A stretch of DNA of 64,000 nt, from positions 1-64,000 of the forward strand of contig JAAWSO010000001.1 of the NCBI GenBank assembly GCA_022801595.1, given 5' to 3'. The stretch is from Clostridiales bacterium (GTDB taxonomy: Bacteria; Bacillota; Clostridia; Oscillospirales; Acutalibacteraceae). How positions within the stretch are numbered: position 1 is the first letter of the stretch; each line of letters opens with the position of its first letter. A program made the translations under genes and the position numbers. A model generated the notes under the pieces. That model had not been told where the DNA came from. It did no database searches and was given only the letters and a program-made list of their open reading frames with translations. Shown piece after piece: positions 10,273 through 20,449 of this stretch.

Positions 10273-11388
10273 TCAAACAACGCTGCCCTTACTGATAAAT
10301 ACCGGATAAGATTCAAATCCCATCAGGGACCGGTCATCCTTGATGAGAACATCTTTATCGACGATCACATGGTTTAGGTTACAGTTTGCGCCGATGACTG
10401 TATCCTGCATAATCACGCAGTTTTCCAACTTAGTCCCCTTGCCAACCTTTACGCCGCGGAACAGCACACAGTTGTCTACCTCGCCCTCAATCACGCAGCC
10501 ATCGGCAACCAAGGAGTTGTTTAGACAGGAGCCAAGGCCATAGCGCGCCGGCATATCATCCCGTACTTTGGTGTAAATCGGGCGTTTGGGATTGAAGAGC
10601 TGGGTGCGAATTTCTGGGTCCATTAAGTCCATATTGGCTTGATAATATTCTAGGGGAGAACAGATCACCCGGGAATAGCCCGAGAATTCATAGGCATAGT
10701 AGCGGTAATTGAACATATTTCGCTGGAGAAGATCCCTCTTGAAGCTGTACATGTTCCGACTCACGCAGTCGTCCACAATCTGAATCAGCAAATCCCGACG
10801 CGCTAAGTACATGTTTAGGCCGTAATTACACGCGCCGTCTACCTTGGGATTGATGAGCAGATCTTTTACTTGGCCATCTGGCTCCACGCTGTAAACGGTG
10901 GGATCGCTCATTTTGTCAGGAATTTTGCCATAGTGATACACAACCGTTAAGTCTGCGTTTCGTTGAATGTGGAAATCAACCAAGTCGCTGTAATTGATAT
11001 TACAGACAATGTCGCAGTCGCTGAGCAAGACAAATTCCGCGGAAGAAGCCAGCAGGAAACGGCGGATAGAATGGAGAGATTCCACCCGGCTATTGTGAAT
11101 ATCGCTTTTGTTATCGAAAGGAGGGAGCAAATAAAGCCCTTCCCGTTTCCGGGACAGATCCCATGCCTTGCCAGACCCAAGATGATCCATCAGCGATTGG
11201 TAGTTGCTTTTGGTGACTACCCCAACTTTATTGATGCCGGAGTTGACCATATTGGAAAGAGGGAAGTCAATCAGGCGGTATCTTCCGCCAAATGGAACCG
11301 AAGCGATGGTACGCTTTTCGGTGAGTTCACGGAGCTTTTCGTCGTGAACGTTTGAAAATAGAATTCCAACTACATTGTTACCGCGCAT
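10273..11388 (-). CDS. glgD: glucose-1-phosphate adenylyltransferase subunit GlgD
   Basis: GlgC-like nucleotidyltransferase with N-terminus [46 protein letters not shown]; overlaps glgC start. Confidence 0.92.
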   Translation of the reverse strand: MRGNNVVGILFSNVHDEKLRELTEKRTIASVPFGGRYRLIDFPLSNMVNSGINKVGVVTKSNYQSLMDHLGSGKAWDLSRKREGLYLLPPFDNKSDIHNSRVESLHSIRRFLLASSAEFVLLSDCDIVCNINYSDLVDFHIQRNADLTVVYHYGKIPDKMSDPTVYSVEPDGQVKDLLINPKVDGACNYGLNMYLARRDLLIQIVDDCVSRNMYSFKRDLLQRNMFNYRYYAYEFSGYSRVICSPLEYYQANMDLMDPEIRTQLFNPKRPIYTKVRDDMPARYGLGSCLNNSLVADGCVIEGEVDNCVLFRGVKVGKGTKLENCVIMQDTVIGANCNLNHVIVDKDVLIKDDRSLMGFESYPVFISKGSVV

Positions 11389-12611
11389 TATTTGCCAGCC
11401 TCCTTATTGTATGTTTCCGCGTCAATCATTTCTTTGGGTGCGATGACAACACCGGGAGGGATTTTGCAGTCTGCGCCGATGACGGTAACGCCCCATTCGT
11501 CTACGTTGTCCATGTCTTCTGGGCGGGCACCGACAGTAGCGCCTTTTCCGATGACCACATTTTCGCCGATGATGGCGTATTGTACCACGGCACCGTCCTC
11601 AATGGTTGCTCCCGGCATGACGATGGAATCCCGCACCACCGCGCCGGAGCCGATGTTGACCCCGTCAAACAAAACTGTAAAGTCGATTTCACCATATACG
11701 TTGCAGCCTTCAGTAATCAGGGAATCCTGCACCTTGGCGTCTTTGGCTATGTAGTGAGGAGGCATGACCGGATTCCGGGAATAAATTTTCCAGGATTCTT
11801 CGCTGAGATCCAGTTCCATTTTGGGATTCAGCAGGTCCATGTTGGATTCCCACAAGCTGTCGATGGTGCCGACATCTTTCCAGTAACCAGAGAATTCATA
11901 GGCCATCATACGCTCGCCGGCCTTGAGCATGGTCGGGAGTACGTCGGAGCCAAAGTCGTTGGAGGAATTCGGGTCTGCCTCATCCTCAATTAGATATTTC
12001 CGAAGCTTGGACCAGGTAAAGACATAAATACCCATGGAAGCTTTGTTGCTCTTCGGAACCTTGGGCTTTTCATCGAATTCATAAATTGAGCCGTCCGGAT
12101 TGGTGTTTAGGATACCGAAACGGGAGGCCTCCTCCATCGGCACTTCAATTTCCGCAATGGTGCATGCCGCGCTGTTTTCCTTATGGAACGCTACCATCTT
12201 GGAATAATCCATTTTATAGATGTGGTCGCCGGAAAGGATCACCACGTAATCTGGATCGTATTGCTCGATAAAATTAATATTTTGATAAATGGCGTTGGCA
12301 GTACCTTTATACCAGTCAAACTTTTTGCTGTGCTGATAAGGCGGGAGCACATGGACGCCCGCGTTCATCCGATCCAGATCCCAAGGCTGGCCACTCCCGA
12401 TATAATCATTGAGGATCAAAGGCTGATATTGGGTGAGAACGCCAACGGTTTCAATCCCGGAGTTTACGCAGTTAGACAGCGGGAAGTCGATGATCCGATA
12501 TTTTCCGCCAAACGGCACGGCAGGCTTCGCCAGGTTTTTGGTCAGGACGCCTAGCCGGCTTCCTTGTCCGCCTGCCAGAAGCATGGCAACAACTTCTTGT
12601 TTAGGTAACAT
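11388..12611 (-). CDS. glgC: glucose-1-phosphate adenylyltransferase
   Basis: [40 protein letters not shown]; hexapeptide-repeat C-terminus. Confidence 0.95.
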   Translation of the reverse strand: MLPKQEVVAMLLAGGQGSRLGVLTKNLAKPAVPFGGKYRIIDFPLSNCVNSGIETVGVLTQYQPLILNDYIGSGQPWDLDRMNAGVHVLPPYQHSKKFDWYKGTANAIYQNINFIEQYDPDYVVILSGDHIYKMDYSKMVAFHKENSAACTIAEIEVPMEEASRFGILNTNPDGSIYEFDEKPKVPKSNKASMGIYVFTWSKLRKYLIEDEADPNSSNDFGSDVLPTMLKAGERMMAYEFSGYWKDVGTIDSLWESNMDLLNPKMELDLSEESWKIYSRNPVMPPHYIAKDAKVQDSLITEGCNVYGEIDFTVLFDGVNIGSGAVVRDSIVMPGATIEDGAVVQYAIIGENVVIGKGATVGARPEDMDNVDEWGVTVIGADCKIPPGVVIAPKEMIDAETYNKEAGK

Positions 12612-12665
12612 ATCAATATCCTCCTTAAAAATATGAATACTTGATTTTCAATCGCTTGGAAAATC

Positions 12666-14744
12666 TTATTTCTCATTGATTCTGGAAGTAGTCTTTTTTG
12701 CAGCAGATTTTTTCCCAGTGGTTTTGGCTGTTGATTTTACTGGCAGGTTAGGCTCCATTTTTTCCTTAGAGGCGGCTGCTTTTTTGGTTTTGGCAACTGG
12801 TTTAGCCGTAGTGTCTACTGTGGTGCGTTTTGGTTTCTTTCGTTTGCATTTTAGGTAGATCACAGTCATAGGCGGCAAAGTCAGGCTGATGCTTTGGTCG
12901 TAGCCATGCCAAGGAATTTGGCTGGTCTTGATTGCGTCGCCATTGGTTCTGCCAGCTCCTCCAAACTCAGCGGCGTCTGTGCTGAAAATTTCCGCATAGG
13001 TTCCTTCCACTGGGACGCCGATGTGATAATTTTGCCGTTCTACTGGGACAAAGTTACAAACCGTAATGATTTCGTTTCCACTTTTGTCCATCCGGCGGAA
13101 GGCGATGATGCTCTGGGTGTAATCGTCGTTTGAGATCCACGAGAAGCCTTCCCACGAAAAATCAATCTGCCACAAAGCAGGATTATTCAAATAAAAATGA
13201 TTGAGCGCTTTGAAAAAAGCATGAGCTTGCTGATGGAGCGGATACTGCATTAGGAGCCAATCCAGTTCCTTTTCATGATTCCACTCAATAAATTGGGCAA
13301 ATTCCGTACCCATAAAGATCAATTTTTTGCCGGGATGCGACATCATGTAGGCCATAAAAGCACGCAGTCCAGCAAATTTTTCCTCGTTGCTTCCTGGCAT
13401 TTTATTGATCAGGGAACATTTTCCGTGTACCACTTCATCGTGGGAAATGGGTAAAATAAAGTTCTCCGAAAATGCGTAGAAGAAAGAGAAGGTCAAGTTA
13501 TCGTGGTTGAATTTACGGTGGATGGGATCCAGGGACATGTAATGAAGCATATCGTTCATCCAGCCCATGTTCCATTTGTAGTTGAAGCCAAGACCGCCGC
13601 AATAGGTCGGCTTGGATACCATAGGCCAGGAGGTGGATTCTTCTGCGATCATCATCACGTCGGGTGAGATGGAAAAAATAGCTTCATTGAGTTTTTGCAG
13701 GAAGGCCACAGCTTCCAGGTTCTCGTTGCCGCCGTCTTTGTTGGCGACCCATTCCCCGTCCTGGCGGCTGTAATCCAGATAGAGCATGGAAGCCACTGCA
13801 TCTACCCGCAGGCCGTCAATGTGGTATTTCTCAATCCAGAAGGCGGCGCTGGAAATCAAAAAGCTGATGACTTCGTTGCGCCCGTAGTCAAAAACCAGGG
13901 TTCCCCAGTCTTTATGTTCTCCCTTGCGGGGATCGGCGTATTCATAACAGGCGGTTCCGTCAAATTTGGCAAGTCCAAATTCATCCCGTGGGAAGTGGGC
14001 AGGCACCCAGTCTACAATCACCCCGATATCCGCAGCGTGGCACCGGTCGATAAAGGACATGAAGTCCTTTGGGGTGCCGTAGCGGGAGGTGGGGGCAAAG
14101 TAGCCAGTGACCTGGTAGCCCCAAGAGCCGTCGTAGGGATATTCGGTAATCGGCATTAGCTCCAGATGAGTGTAGCCCATTTCTTTCACGTAGGGAATCA
14201 GTTCGTCAGCCATCTTGTTATAGGAAAAAACATGGCCGTCCTCATATTTCCGCCAGGAGCCCAGATGGACTTCATAGATATTTACCGGCTGGGAATAATG
14301 GGGTTTCTTCGTCTTCTTTTTAAACCAAGCGGCGTCCGTCCAAGGGAATCCCTCGATATCGTAATATTTGGAAGCGTTGCCGGGCCTTGTTTCAAAATGA
14401 AACGCATAAGGGTCGCTTTTTAGGACTTGATTGCCCTGTTTGGTTGTAATGCAGAATTTATAAGAAGTATATACTTCCAGGACAAAAGGCAAAAACAGCT
14501 CCCATACCCCATCGCTAATTCGATGCAGGGGATATTCCTTCAAATTCCATTGGTTAAAATCCCCAGTGATGGAAACCAATTGTGCGTGTGGCGCCCAAAC
14601 GCGGCAGATCATTCCTTCTTTGCCATCTATCACAGTTTTATGTACACCCATGAAGTCATATGCCTTCATGTTGGTCCCTTGGTGAAATAGATACAAAGGC
14701 AGGTTGTTTTCTTTCTTTTTTGCATTTTTTGGCATGGCAAACAA
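12666..14744 (-). CDS. glgB: 1,4-alpha-glucan branching enzyme with Lys/Ala-rich C-terminal tail
   Basis: GH13 motifs VDWVPAHFPRDEFGL, DGLRVDAVASMLYLDY, LPISHDEVVHGK; tail KCKRKKPKRTTVDTTAKPVAKTKKAAASKEKM...KSAAKKTTSRINEK. Confidence 0.95.
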   Translation of the reverse strand: MFAMPKNAKKKENNLPLYLFHQGTNMKAYDFMGVHKTVIDGKEGMICRVWAPHAQLVSITGDFNQWNLKEYPLHRISDGVWELFLPFVLEVYTSYKFCITTKQGNQVLKSDPYAFHFETRPGNASKYYDIEGFPWTDAAWFKKKTKKPHYSQPVNIYEVHLGSWRKYEDGHVFSYNKMADELIPYVKEMGYTHLELMPITEYPYDGSWGYQVTGYFAPTSRYGTPKDFMSFIDRCHAADIGVIVDWVPAHFPRDEFGLAKFDGTACYEYADPRKGEHKDWGTLVFDYGRNEVISFLISSAAFWIEKYHIDGLRVDAVASMLYLDYSRQDGEWVANKDGGNENLEAVAFLQKLNEAIFSISPDVMMIAEESTSWPMVSKPTYCGGLGFNYKWNMGWMNDMLHYMSLDPIHRKFNHDNLTFSFFYAFSENFILPISHDEVVHGKCSLINKMPGSNEEKFAGLRAFMAYMMSHPGKKLIFMGTEFAQFIEWNHEKELDWLLMQYPLHQQAHAFFKALNHFYLNNPALWQIDFSWEGFSWISNDDYTQSIIAFRRMDKSGNEIITVCNFVPVERQNYHIGVPVEGTYAEIFSTDAAEFGGAGRTNGDAIKTSQIPWHGYDQSISLTLPPMTVIYLKCKRKKPKRTTVDTTAKPVAKTKKAAASKEKMEPNLPVKSTAKTTGKKSAAKKTTSRINEK

Positions 14745-15091
14745 CTCCCTTTTCGTCCGATATCAGATACCTTTTCTATCATAAAAAGGATATCTTTAAA
14801 TAATAATAACACAATTTAGAAAAATAGCAAGAGTTTTTCGTTAATATTTAGGTAAAAAAGAAATAAAATGTTAAAATTGTTGTAAAATTTACACAATATA
14901 TTGCGGGTAATCTTGTAATGTATGAAATTTCCAATTTCTTATTTTACCATAAAGACTGTGTCGGGTTTTGTCATGGAAACATTTTAGCTGAAATCCAGGG
15001 GAATGGGGCGAAAGAAGGCTTTGACAAAAGGGGTATGTTTTTCTTCGGGACAACATAGCATGAAAGAAAGGAAAGAAAGGAGGCGGAAGAA

Positions 15092-16504
15092 TTGGCGGCT
15101 GGCTTGGAATGGGTGAACAGTTGGCTGCAGCCGGTGCTGTGGGGATGGCCAGTCCTGTGTTTGATTTTACTGGCTGGGCTTTTGTTTACCTTTCGATTGA
15201 AATTTTTTCAGGTGACCCACTGTGGGTTGTGGATGAAAAAAACGATGGGAAGTTTATTATGCCGGAAGAAGGCTGCCGGGGATGGATGCAACATTTCTCC
15301 CTTTCAGGCGCTGACTACCGCATTGGCAGGCTCCATCGGTACGGGGAACATTGTGGGAGTCGCCACGGCGTTGACATTGGGAGGGCCGGGAGCCATTTTT
15401 TGGATGTGGGTGTCGGCGGTACTGGGAATGATGACCATTTTTGCGGAAACGGTGCTGGGGCTGAAGTATCGCCAAAAAGACAAGCAAGGCCGCTGGCTGG
15501 GCGGAGCTATGTACTATTTACAGCATGGGTTAGGCTCCAAGGGGTTGGCGGTGATTTTTGCCGGAGCCTGTGTGCTGGCTTCCTTTGGAATGGGCAACAT
15601 GGCCCAGTCCAATTCCATTGGAAGTTCCCTGCAAAATACCTTTGGTGTGCCGCCGTTGTTGACGGGAGGCATTGTCGCGGTGGTTTTGGCTTTGGTTCTG
15701 ATGGGCGGAATCCAGCGGATCGCCAAGGTCACGGAAAAAATCGTACCAGCGATGTCGATCTGCTATCTTTTGGCTGGGCTGATTATTTTGGGGGTCTTCT
15801 GGAGAAATATCCCAGCAGCCTTTGTCCAGATTTTCGCCAGCGCTTTTGACCTGAGAGGAGTCCTAGGGGGCGTGGGAGGATATGGAATGCTGACCGCTAT
15901 GCGTACTGGAATTTCCCGTGGTATCTTTACCAATGAAGCCGGTTTAGGAAGCTCCGTTATGGCCCATGCCGCCGCCGAAACTAAGGAGCCGGTGGAACAG
16001 GGCATGTGGGGGATTTTCCAAGTGTTTATCGATACCATTGTGGTTTGTACCATCACGGCCTTATGTATCTTGTGCACCAATGCTATGGGAAGCGGATTGG
16101 ATGGAGCAGCCTTAAGCGCGGCGGCGTTTCGGAGCGTGTTCGGGAAATTTGGGCAGGGACTGATTGCGGTATCCATTACCTTTTTTGCCTTTGCTACCAT
16201 GCTGGGATGGTCCTATTATGGGGAATGCGCGCTCCGGTATTTATGTGGACTGTCCCGTTTTTTGTCCCGGCACGGCAAAGGGGCGGTATCCCTGTACCGG
16301 TTAGCTTTTGCGGCGGTCACACTTTTGGGGTGTCAGTTGGAATTGCGGTTGGTATGGGATATTTGCGATACGCTGAACGGCTGTATGGCGATTCCCAATC
16401 TGATTGCCGTTTTTTTCCTTTCTGGAGAGGTGGTGCGAGAAACCCAATCCTATTTGAAACGAAAGCAGATGGAGTCGTTTGGAACTTCTCGAAAACAAAC
16501 GTAA
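15092..16504 (+). CDS. AGCS family sodium:amino acid (alanine) symporter, TTG start
   Basis: FQALTTALAGSIGTGNIVGVATAL, TNEAGLGSSVMAHAAAETKEPVEQGMWGIFQVFIDT; AAAGGAGGCGG RBS before TTG 15092. Confidence 0.9.
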   Translation: MAAGLEWVNSWLQPVLWGWPVLCLILLAGLLFTFRLKFFQVTHCGLWMKKTMGSLLCRKKAAGDGCNISPFQALTTALAGSIGTGNIVGVATALTLGGPGAIFWMWVSAVLGMMTIFAETVLGLKYRQKDKQGRWLGGAMYYLQHGLGSKGLAVIFAGACVLASFGMGNMAQSNSIGSSLQNTFGVPPLLTGGIVAVVLALVLMGGIQRIAKVTEKIVPAMSICYLLAGLIILGVFWRNIPAAFVQIFASAFDLRGVLGGVGGYGMLTAMRTGISRGIFTNEAGLGSSVMAHAAAETKEPVEQGMWGIFQVFIDTIVVCTITALCILCTNAMGSGLDGAALSAAAFRSVFGKFGQGLIAVSITFFAFATMLGWSYYGECALRYLCGLSRFLSRHGKGAVSLYRLAFAAVTLLGCQLELRLVWDICDTLNGCMAIPNLIAVFFLSGEVVRETQSYLKRKQMESFGTSRKQT

Positions 16505-16580
16505 TCCGAAGAAGATTCCCAGAATGGCAAGTCTAGGAGAGCGTTGGTTGGCGGTTGGGAACCAAGAACTACTGAAAGAA

Positions 16581-16615
16581 AAAGCGCACCGGAAAGTTGT
16601 CCGGTGCGCTTTTAT
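16581..16615. terminator. intrinsic terminator
   Basis: AAAGCGCACCGG aaagttgt CCGGTGCGCTTTTATTT. Confidence 0.85.
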
Positions 16616-16751
16616 TTGTGCTAGTTGGCTTTTTATGATACAATGACTACACCAAGGAAACGATGCGAGCAACTGTGCTTTTTTCAAACAGAATGGTGCA
16701 GCGCGCAATATGTTTACCGCCGTGTAATCGTATCACAGAAAGCAACCTCGT

Positions 16752-17453
16752 TTATTTCTGTTTTTTCAGGCCCATTCGGTTTTCTGTGTTTTGTACCAAA
16801 TTAAAGAGAGAGGTGGAAAACAAAGGATATTTTTCTGTGAGGATCTCCGGGGAGAGGGCAGGCGCTTTTTCTTTATCCAGCCCTTTCCATTCTCCTACAT
16901 CCTCGCCGGAGGACAGGCATTGCGCGTGGGCTTCCGTTAGGCTTTGGGCGGCGTTGGCCATACCGTGATACAATTTAGGCGGAGCGGCGAACATGCCCTG
17001 GGGATTTTTCGGGTTGGCGGAATACAGAGTGCGGAAGGCTTTGTATACGCTGACCGATAAATAGGAGGAAAGCTCTACTGTCAACGCCTTGTTGTTGCAT
17101 TCCTGGAGGATGCTGTAAATGATGTTCAGGGAATTGGCAATTAGCTTTTTATTCAGAATGGGCAGCATGCTTCCTTTCAGAACATTTTCTTTGCCAGCCG
17201 CGTCCGGTTCTGGAAGTTCTTCCACCGTGATGGTGGCTCCGGTTCGGTTGGGGGATCTTCCCAGCAGATAATCGCAGGAGACATGGTAAAAATCGGCGAC
17301 CTTGACCACAAAGTCTAGACCGCATTCCCGAATTCCCTTTTCATAGTGGGAGAGCAACGCTTGGGAAATTTCCAGCGCTTCCGCTGCCTTTTTCTGGCTC
17401 AATCCCCGCTCTTTCCGCAATAATGTGATAATTCTAGGAAAATTCTGATTCAT
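16752..17453 (-). CDS. XRE-family helix-turn-helix transcriptional regulator
   Basis: N-terminal HTH_3: ITLLRKERGLSQKKAAEALEISQALLSHYEKGIRECGLDFVVKVADFYHVSCDYLLGR. Confidence 0.85.
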   Translation of the reverse strand: MNQNFPRIITLLRKERGLSQKKAAEALEISQALLSHYEKGIRECGLDFVVKVADFYHVSCDYLLGRSPNRTGATITVEELPEPDAAGKENVLKGSMLPILNKKLIANSLNIIYSILQECNNKALTVELSSYLSVSVYKAFRTLYSANPKNPQGMFAAPPKLYHGMANAAQSLTEAHAQCLSSGEDVGEWKGLDKEKAPALSPEILTEKYPLFSTSLFNLVQNTENRMGLKKQK

Positions 17454-17572
17454 GCCGTAGCGCCTCCCGTCGAAAAATACCTAATATTAACACATCGTAA
17501 AGTATATAACAATTACAACCATTTGTAAAGCACCATATCTGGTGTTTTGCCGAAAAAAGGAGCAATATTACC

Positions 17573-18277
17573 ATGAAATCGTACACAATCCACCTGATTC
17601 GTCACGGAATTACCGAAGGAAACTTATTGGGACAATACATTGGCGTTACCGATTCTCCCTTATCCCAGCAGGGGATTGAGCAGCTTTTGCAGAAAAAAGA
17701 AGCTGGCGGCTATCCTCAGGCTCAGGCCTACTATACTTCCCCCCTGAGCCGCTGTGTGGATACCCTCAAGCTGCTATATCCCGATATCCAGCCCACGGTG
17801 GTGGAAGATTTCCGGGAGTGTAATTTTGGCGACTGGGAGGGGAAAAGCGCCAAGGATTTGGAGAAAGAGCCGGCCTTTGCTAAGTGGGTGGAACAAGGCG
17901 GGGATATGATCCCGCCGGGGGGAGAAAGCGGCGGCCAGTTTATGCACCGCACTTGTCTGGCGTTTGAAAAGTTGGTGGAGGGGATGCTCCGTTCTGGCAC
18001 CACTTCGGCGGTTATTGTCGCCCACGGCGGCACCTTGATGTCTATTCTTTCTGCCTATGGTGTGCCGAGGGCCCAGTTTTACGACTGGATGACGGAACCA
18101 GGCACTGGCTATTCCCTACGGATCACTCCAGGTTTGTGGATGCGTTCCATGGTTGCGGAGGTCTATGAAACCATTCCGCCCCGTCCGCAACAAGGGCAGC
18201 GAGAGCACAACATTCTAGATCTAGCCCGGGAAGCAGCCAATCGGGCGTTTCGTCCTTACGAATCTGATTCGGAATGA
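17573..18277 (+). CDS. histidine phosphatase (phosphoglycerate mutase-like) family protein
   Basis: LIRHGITEGN (RHG motif), SPLSRCVDTL, VIVAHGGTLM. Confidence 0.88.
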   Translation: MKSYTIHLIRHGITEGNLLGQYIGVTDSPLSQQGIEQLLQKKEAGGYPQAQAYYTSPLSRCVDTLKLLYPDIQPTVVEDFRECNFGDWEGKSAKDLEKEPAFAKWVEQGGDMIPPGGESGGQFMHRTCLAFEKLVEGMLRSGTTSAVIVAHGGTLMSILSAYGVPRAQFYDWMTEPGTGYSLRITPGLWMRSMVAEVYETIPPRPQQGQREHNILDLAREAANRAFRPYESDSE

Positions 18278-18286
18278 TTTTCCTAC

Positions 18287-18316
18287 TTGACAAATCCTTC
18301 ATTCCCTGCGTATAAT
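18287..18316 (+). promoter_or_regulatory. sigma-A-type promoter of the leucine T-box leader
   Basis: TTGACA (18287-18292), 18-bp spacer, TATAAT (18311-18316). Confidence 0.75.
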
Positions 18317-18322
18317 AAAACC

Positions 18323-18640
18323 AAAGCCATCTATAGTCCCTGGGCCATGGCCTAGGGCGCCCAAAAGACGAAGAAGGGAAAAAGACAAACGATCTGGATC
18401 ATGCAGAGAGCCGGCGGTTGGTGTGAGCTGGCGCCAAGGCGTTTGTGTATCGCTCATCCCAGAGTTGCCGGCCCGAAGCGGAAGTTCGCTTAAGGCCGGA
18501 CGCAGCGGCAGCGTTATTGGCCGGGGCCTTGTTGGAGGCTGTTGAGGATTTCTGCGCAAGCAGGGATTAAATGCGGGTGGTACCGCGAATGTAAATTCGC
18601 CCCGAGCATAGCGATTGCTGTGTTCGGGGTTTTGTATTTT
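18323..18640 (+). promoter_or_regulatory. T-box leader (probable tRNA-Leu, CUC specifier) with terminator upstream of leuA
   Basis: T-box motif GGGTGGTACCGCG at 18575-18587, AGAGAG motif in stem I, CTC in GCTCATCC as likely specifier, terminator hairpin CCCCGAGCATAGC gatt GCTGTGTTCGGGGTTTT. Confidence 0.88.
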
Positions 18641-18700
18641 GGGCGGATGCATTTCTTGGATTCCACGATTATTTTTCAACAAATAAAGGAGAGGTTTTTT

Positions 18701-20404
18701 ATGTATCAGGGCTATCAAAAATATGTCCCATTCCAACCTGTCAGTTTGCCAGACCGCCAGTGGCCGGATAAGGTCATTGAAAAAGCTCCGATTTGGTGCA
18801 GCGTCGATTTGCGGGATGGTAACCAGGCGTTGGTGAACCCTATGAATTTGGAAGAAAAGCTGCTGTTTTTCCAGACATTGGTGGACATTGGGTTCAAAGA
18901 AATTGAAGTTGGCTTTCCATCGGCTTCTGAAACCGAATATGAGATTTTGCGCACGCTGATAGACCGCGATCTCATCCCGGATGACGTGACTATCCAGGTA
19001 TTGGTGCAGGCCCGTCCTCATTTGATCCGCAAAACCTTTGAGGCTATCCGGGGCGCGAAAAATGTCATCATTCATTTTTATAATTCCACTTCAACTTTGC
19101 AGAGAAAAGTGGTATTCCGCACGGATATGCAGGGGGTGATCGACATCGCGGTGGAAGGCGCTCGTTTGATCCGCCAGCTCACCGAGGAAGAGGTGAAACA
19201 AAGTGGGGCTAATATTCGCTATGAATATTCTCCCGAAAGCTTTTCCGGTACGGAAATGGATAATGCCGTGCTGATTTGCCAGCGGGTTCTGGAGGAATTG
19301 GGTGCAACTCCAGAAAACAAAGTAATCTTGAATCTGCCCAATACCGTGGAAATGGCTACGCCAAACTGCCATGCCGATCAGATCGAATATTTCTGCCGGA
19401 ACTTGAAGGGACGGGACAGTGCGATCATCAGTCTGCATCCCCACAATGACCGGGGAACCGCCACCGCCGCCACAGAACTTGGGCTGCTGGCTGGCGCGGA
19501 TCGGGTAGAGGGCACTTTGTTTGGGAATGGCGAGCGTACCGGCAATGCAGACATTATGAACGTAGCCATGAATATGTATAGCCAGGGCATTGACCCGAAA
19601 TTGGATTTCTCCAATCTCAAAAAGATTCGGGAAGTGTATGAGGAATGTACCGAAATGAAGGTGGGCGAGCGGCATCCCTATGCCGGCGAGCTGGTATTCA
19701 CCGCCTTCTCCGGCTCCCACCAAGACGCCATCAAGAAAGGCCTGGATTATATGCGTGAGCATGACAGTCAGTATTGGGAGATCCCATATCTGCCGCTGGA
19801 CCCAGCCGATGTAGGCCGGGCTTATGAGCCGATTATCCGCATCAACAGTCAATCTGGAAAGGGCGGGGCTGCCTTTATTATGCAGCAGAATTTTGGCTAC
19901 AACCTGCCAAAATCCATGCACCCGGAATTTGGTACGATTGTGAAAGCCGCCTGCGACGAAGCTGGGCGGGAAATTCAGCCTAAGGAAGTATTTGATCTGT
20001 TTGAGAAGGAATATCTCCAGGTAGGATATCCTTATAACCTGAAGAGCTACAAGCTGAACGAAGAGAATGATGTGGATCGTCACACGGTGGTTCATTTTGA
20101 GGGGAACCTGCGCTTTAAAGACAAAGATCATATCATTCAGGGCGACGGAAACGGCCCGATTGACGCATTCTTCAACGCATTGCGCACAGTAGGCATTACC
20201 GATTATCAGTTCCTATCCTACCATGAGCATGCGGTTTCCTTGGGTGCGGATTCCAAGGCGATTTCTTACATTGAGCTCAGCGCGCCGGGTGGTAAAACCG
20301 TGTTTGGCGTGGGCTTAGATAATAACATCAGCTTGGCTTCCATCAAAGGTATTATCTGTGCCATCAACCGGGCAGAAGCGCGCAAAGAAAAAGAGAGTAA
20401 ATAA
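18701..20404 (+). CDS. leuA: 2-isopropylmalate synthase (long LeuA form)
   Basis: PIWCSVDLRDGNQALVNPM, HPHNDRGTATAATELGLLAGADRVEGTLFGNGERTGN; AAAGGAGAGG RBS before ATG 18701. Confidence 0.93.
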   Translation: MYQGYQKYVPFQPVSLPDRQWPDKVIEKAPIWCSVDLRDGNQALVNPMNLEEKLLFFQTLVDIGFKEIEVGFPSASETEYEILRTLIDRDLIPDDVTIQVLVQARPHLIRKTFEAIRGAKNVIIHFYNSTSTLQRKVVFRTDMQGVIDIAVEGARLIRQLTEEEVKQSGANIRYEYSPESFSGTEMDNAVLICQRVLEELGATPENKVILNLPNTVEMATPNCHADQIEYFCRNLKGRDSAIISLHPHNDRGTATAATELGLLAGADRVEGTLFGNGERTGNADIMNVAMNMYSQGIDPKLDFSNLKKIREVYEECTEMKVGERHPYAGELVFTAFSGSHQDAIKKGLDYMREHDSQYWEIPYLPLDPADVGRAYEPIIRINSQSGKGGAAFIMQQNFGYNLPKSMHPEFGTIVKAACDEAGREIQPKEVFDLFEKEYLQVGYPYNLKSYKLNEENDVDRHTVVHFEGNLRFKDKDHIIQGDGNGPIDAFFNALRTVGITDYQFLSYHEHAVSLGADSKAISYIELSAPGGKTVFGVGLDNNISLASIKGIICAINRAEARKEKESK

Positions 20405-20449
20405 GTTTTCTCAATGGATGGAATGAAAATTTTAGAAAGGATGATTCCC

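Noticed and set aside
15109-15849. 246-aa out-of-frame ORF inside the AGCS symporter gene
   Set aside because: Overlaps a clearly supported membrane transporter frame; no independent support.
18299-19075. 258-aa minus-strand ORF spanning the T-box region
   Set aside because: Antisense to the T-box leader and leuA start; the T-box motif and terminator explain the region.
19091-20131. 346-aa minus-strand ORF
   Set aside because: Antisense shadow of leuA.
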